Position numbers and translations under genes: made by a program | Part shown: positions 43,063 through 45,333 of the stretch, in pieces | Layout of the letters: each line of letters starts with the position of its first letter | How positions within the stretch are numbered: the first letter of the stretch is position 1 | Notes under the pieces: model-generated | Told to the model about the DNA's origin: nothing | Seen by the model: the letters and a program-made list of their open reading frames with translations, nothing else | Database searches by the model: none | Assembly: GCA_946481615.1 (NCBI GenBank) | Contig: CAMLOR010000003.1 | Span: forward strand, 1 to 45,333 | Source of the DNA: an uncultured Aquimonas sp. | Lineage (GTDB): Bacteria > Pseudomonadota > Gammaproteobacteria > Xanthomonadales > Xanthomonadaceae | Length of the DNA: 45,333 bases | Direction: 5' to 3'

Positions 43063-44815
43063 GCCCCGCGTCCGGCTGGGCGGGCTGCTGGGCGACGCCG
43101 TCGCGGCGAATCGCCGCGGGCGGTTGTCCACCTTCATCGTCGACGAACACAGCCCCGCCATCGCCCTGTTCGCGCCGGAACGGCGCGCGCACAATCACGA
43201 AGGCGACTGGTACGGCGAGCACGCCGGCAAATGGCTCATCGCCGCGTCGAAGGCCGCGCGCCACGATGCGGAACTCGCGGCGAACGTGCGGCGCGTGGCC
43301 GACTGGCTGGTGTCGGTGCAGGAGCCCGACGGCTATCTCGGCACCTACGCGCCGGAGCGCCGCTTCATGCGCGCGCAGCCGCCCAAGCCGTGGTCGTGGA
43401 ACGGCGAACCCAGCGTGCGCACCTGGGACATCTGGACGCACGCCTATCTCGTGCTCGGCCTCGTCGAAGCGCATCGCGCGCTGGGCGAGGCGCGATGGCT
43501 GGACGCCGCACGCCGCATCGGCGATCTGTGCATCGAGACGCTCGCGCACATCGACATCGTCGAACTCGGCAACCATTTCGGCATGTCGGCGACGGTGCTG
43601 ATGGATCCGGCCTGCGAACTCCACTTCGCCACCGGCGATGCTCGTTATCTCGATCTTGCCAGACACGTGCTCACGCAGGCCGAAGCGCATCCGCCGCTGG
43701 CCCTGGTGGCGAAGGCGCGCGCCGGCGCGGATGCCTCGGAAATCGCCACGGGCAAGGCCTATCAGCTCGCATGGAACCTCGTGGGCCTGGCGAAACTGCA
43801 TCGCGCCACGGGCGATGCCGTCTTGCTCGAGGCGGTGTCGAAGCTCTGGGACAACATCCGCGAACATCATCTGACGCTGGGCGGCGGACCGTGGGGCGGC
43901 GTGGCGCACCGCTCGCGCGAAGTGTTCAATCCGGCCGGCGTGTTCAGCCCGCACGGCTATGTCGAGACCTGCTCGTCGCTGGCCTGGATGCAGCTCAACC
44001 GCGAACTGCTTCGTCTCACGGGAGAAGCGCGTTTCGCACAGGAGATCGAACGCACGGCCTACAACGATCTGCTCGGCGCGCAGGCGCCGGACGGCGAGGA
44101 CTGGTGCTACTACGTCTTCCCGAACGGCCGTCGCGTGCACACCACCTACTGGCGCTGCTGCAAATCGAGCGGCGCGATGGCGCTGGAGGAATTGCCGGAT
44201 ATCGCGTATTCGCTGCACGAAGGCGTGCCGGGCGTGAACCTGCTCGGTCCGGGCCGGGCGCAGTTCGGCGATCTGGTGGTCGAGCAGATCACGCGCTATC
44301 CGGCGGACGAGACGATCGTGCTGCGCGTCAGCCGGCCCACGCCGCTGCGCGTGCGCATCCCCGCGTGGGCGGCGGAAGCGACCATCGAGGGATTCGCGGT
44401 CGCGGCCGGAGACTACGCTCGCATCGATTTCGAAAGCGCAGGCGAGGTGCGACTGCGTGTGCCGATGCCGGTCACGCTGCACCGGGCCAGCCATCGCAAC
44501 GTGCAGGTGTCGCGCGCGCCCGACGGCAGCGCGGTCGAACAGCCGGTGCTGCGTTTCGACTACGTGAGCCTGACGCGCGGGCCGCTGGCGTATGCGACCG
44601 GCCTGATCGACGGCTACAAGACCGAGGAGACCGTGCGTCCGCCGCCCGCGCCGACGCTGGCGCCGGGTTCCGACGCCGACGGCGTTCCCGCGCTGGAACT
44701 GACGCCGCCGGGGCGCGCGCCGCTGCGGTTCGAACCCTATTACCGCGCCGGAGGGCGGACGCACGGCGCCTGGCGGCTGTCCTGGCTGTCGCTGGCGCCG
44801 GAGGAGGACCCGTGA
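43055..44815 (+). CDS. GH127-type (DUF1680) glycoside hydrolase, likely beta-L-arabinofuranosidase
   Basis: The 586-residue protein matches the GH127/DUF1680 fold: an (alpha/alpha)6 barrel (about 20-420, with WDIWTHAYLVLGLVEAHRAL and KAYQLAWNLVGLAKLHRATG), then beta-sandwich domains. The zinc/cysteine active site of the family is visible: E304 and C306 in VETCSS, and C368-C369 in YWRCCKSSG, corresponding to the Glu-Cys-Cys-Cys set of bifidobacterial HypBA1. It should remove beta-L-arabinofuranose or a related sugar. No signal peptide is seen, so it probably acts in the cytoplasm. It overlaps the cytochrome-fusion gene by eight bases and closes the tightly coupled run. Confidence 0.85.
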   Translation: MNEPRVRLGGLLGDAVAANRRGRLSTFIVDEHSPAIALFAPERRAHNHEGDWYGEHAGKWLIAASKAARHDAELAANVRRVADWLVSVQEPDGYLGTYAPERRFMRAQPPKPWSWNGEPSVRTWDIWTHAYLVLGLVEAHRALGEARWLDAARRIGDLCIETLAHIDIVELGNHFGMSATVLMDPACELHFATGDARYLDLARHVLTQAEAHPPLALVAKARAGADASEIATGKAYQLAWNLVGLAKLHRATGDAVLLEAVSKLWDNIREHHLTLGGGPWGGVAHRSREVFNPAGVFSPHGYVETCSSLAWMQLNRELLRLTGEARFAQEIERTAYNDLLGAQAPDGEDWCYYVFPNGRRVHTTYWRCCKSSGAMALEELPDIAYSLHEGVPGVNLLGPGRAQFGDLVVEQITRYPADETIVLRVSRPTPLRVRIPAWAAEATIEGFAVAAGDYARIDFESAGEVRLRVPMPVTLHRASHRNVQVSRAPDGSAVEQPVLRFDYVSLTRGPLAYATGLIDGYKTEETVRPPPAPTLAPGSDADGVPALELTPPGRAPLRFEPYYRAGGRTHGAWRLSWLSLAPEEDP

Positions 44816-44894
44816 GCGGGGCGAAAGGAATCCTTGCGCGAGAATCTAGCGCGCGCCGCTGTTTCGCCGCCGCGCCATCGCGCACAGTCGCCGC

Positions 44895-45333
44895 ATGCCT
44901 GCCGGGGAAGCCAGCGCCGTGAGCCGCGACACGCAACGTGCCGCCGCCGGCCCGCTGGCCGGCGTGCGCGTGCTCGATCTGAGCGCCTACATCGCAGGGC
45001 CCTACGGCTGCACCTTGCTGGCCGATCAGGGCGCGGACGTGCTCAAGATCGAGCCGCCGTCGGGCGACAACCTGCGCCAGTATCCCTCGACGCTGGCGCA
45101 GGAAAGCCGCGCCTTCCTCGGCGTGAACCGCAGCAAGCGCGGCACCGTGCTCGATCTGAAGAACCCCGTAGACCACGCGGCGCTGCTGCGCCTGGTGCGT
45201 GAGGCCGACGTGCTGGTGCACAACTTCCGGCCCGGCGTGCCCAAGCGGCTGCGCATCGATTTCGACGCGTTGGCCGCCATCAATCCGCGCCTGGTGTATT
45301 GCGCGGTGACGGGTTACGGCGAAACCGGCCCGA
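44895..45333 (+). CDS. Family III CoA-transferase (CaiB/BaiF), 5' part
   Basis: The first 146 codons are present; the gene runs off the window. The sequence LAGVRVLDLSAYIAGPYGCT, LLADQGADVLKIEPPSGDNL, then GVNRSKRGTVLDLK and LVREADVLVHNFRPGV is the conserved N-terminal part of CaiB-BaiF family III CoA-transferases. These move CoA between carboxylic acids in the cytoplasm through an Asp-bound intermediate; that Asp would lie just beyond the window end. ATG 44895 is chosen; GTG 44919 is an alternative nearer the conserved start. It follows the GH127 gene by 79 bases and may belong to the same catabolic run. Confidence 0.9.
   Translation, partial: MPAGEASAVSRDTQRAAAGPLAGVRVLDLSAYIAGPYGCTLLADQGADVLKIEPPSGDNLRQYPSTLAQESRAFLGVNRSKRGTVLDLKNPVDHAALLRLVREADVLVHNFRPGVPKRLRIDFDALAAINPRLVYCAVTGYGETGP

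Overview
This is a GC-rich (roughly two-thirds G+C) bacterial chromosome segment. Many genes are exported, and several of the secreted proteins carry a short F-x-DGFE motif. Ser/Thr kinase-TPR proteins sit beside ECF sigma factors, and REP-type palindromes of the kind common in xanthomonads are present. Together these suggest a member of the Lysobacterales/Xanthomonadales (Dokdonella/Rhodanobacteraceae-like). That is inference from style and gene content; there is no rRNA marker in the window. I found no tRNA, rRNA, CRISPR array or intact transposase.

Region 1 (1-11.5 kb): a truncated serine-hydrolase 3' end, then two signalling modules. Module A has an ECF sigma factor (3177-3725) and a transmembrane Ser/Thr kinase with TPR tail (365-3172) in one minus-strand operon, divergent from a large secreted CSLREA/InlB-like/Calx-beta protein (3867-6353). 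Module B has another ECF sigma factor (6378-6950) 43 bp from a divergent kinase-TPR gene (6994-9321), followed by two secreted proteins (9383-10033 and 10048-11487).

Region 2 (11.7-19.3 kb): a compact five-gene operon encoding a SWIM zinc-finger protein, a DUF5691-like helical repeat protein, a MoxR-type AAA+ ATPase, a DUF5682-type protein (broken here by one missing base near 16990) and a VWA/MIDAS protein. The MoxR-VWA pair suggests an ATP-driven remodelling machine. The whole set is the best candidate for a poorly described system in the window. A 0.7 kb stretch without a convincing gene follows.

Region 3 (20-26.8 kb): a small membrane protein, a His-box sterol desaturase-family enzyme, a secreted protein ending in an S74-type chaperone domain, a secreted protein with four 216-bp tandem repeats, then an accessory-looking patch with gene remnants, a hypothetical protein and a rhomboid-like membrane protein.

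Region 4 (26.8-30.8 kb): the two-gene bacterial RNA-repair cassette hen1-pnkp, with a 9-bp inverted repeat covering the hen1 start codon.

Region 5 (30.9-34.3 kb): a hypothetical gene, an AraC-type regulator divergent from a short-chain dehydrogenase, and a LysR-type regulator.

Region 6 (34.4-45.3 kb): a tightly packed, partly overlapping plus-strand run. It encodes a TonB-dependent receptor, a class-C-like serine hydrolase, a fusion of a putative TIM-barrel hydrolase with an FGE-sulfatase domain, a ThuA/PQQ-propeller/cytochrome c fusion, a GH127 (DUF1680) glycosidase and the start of a family III CoA-transferase. It looks like a locus for uptake and oxidative or hydrolytic use of an organic (probably sugar-containing) substrate. 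Two different REP-type palindromes lie in frame inside two adjacent genes of this run.
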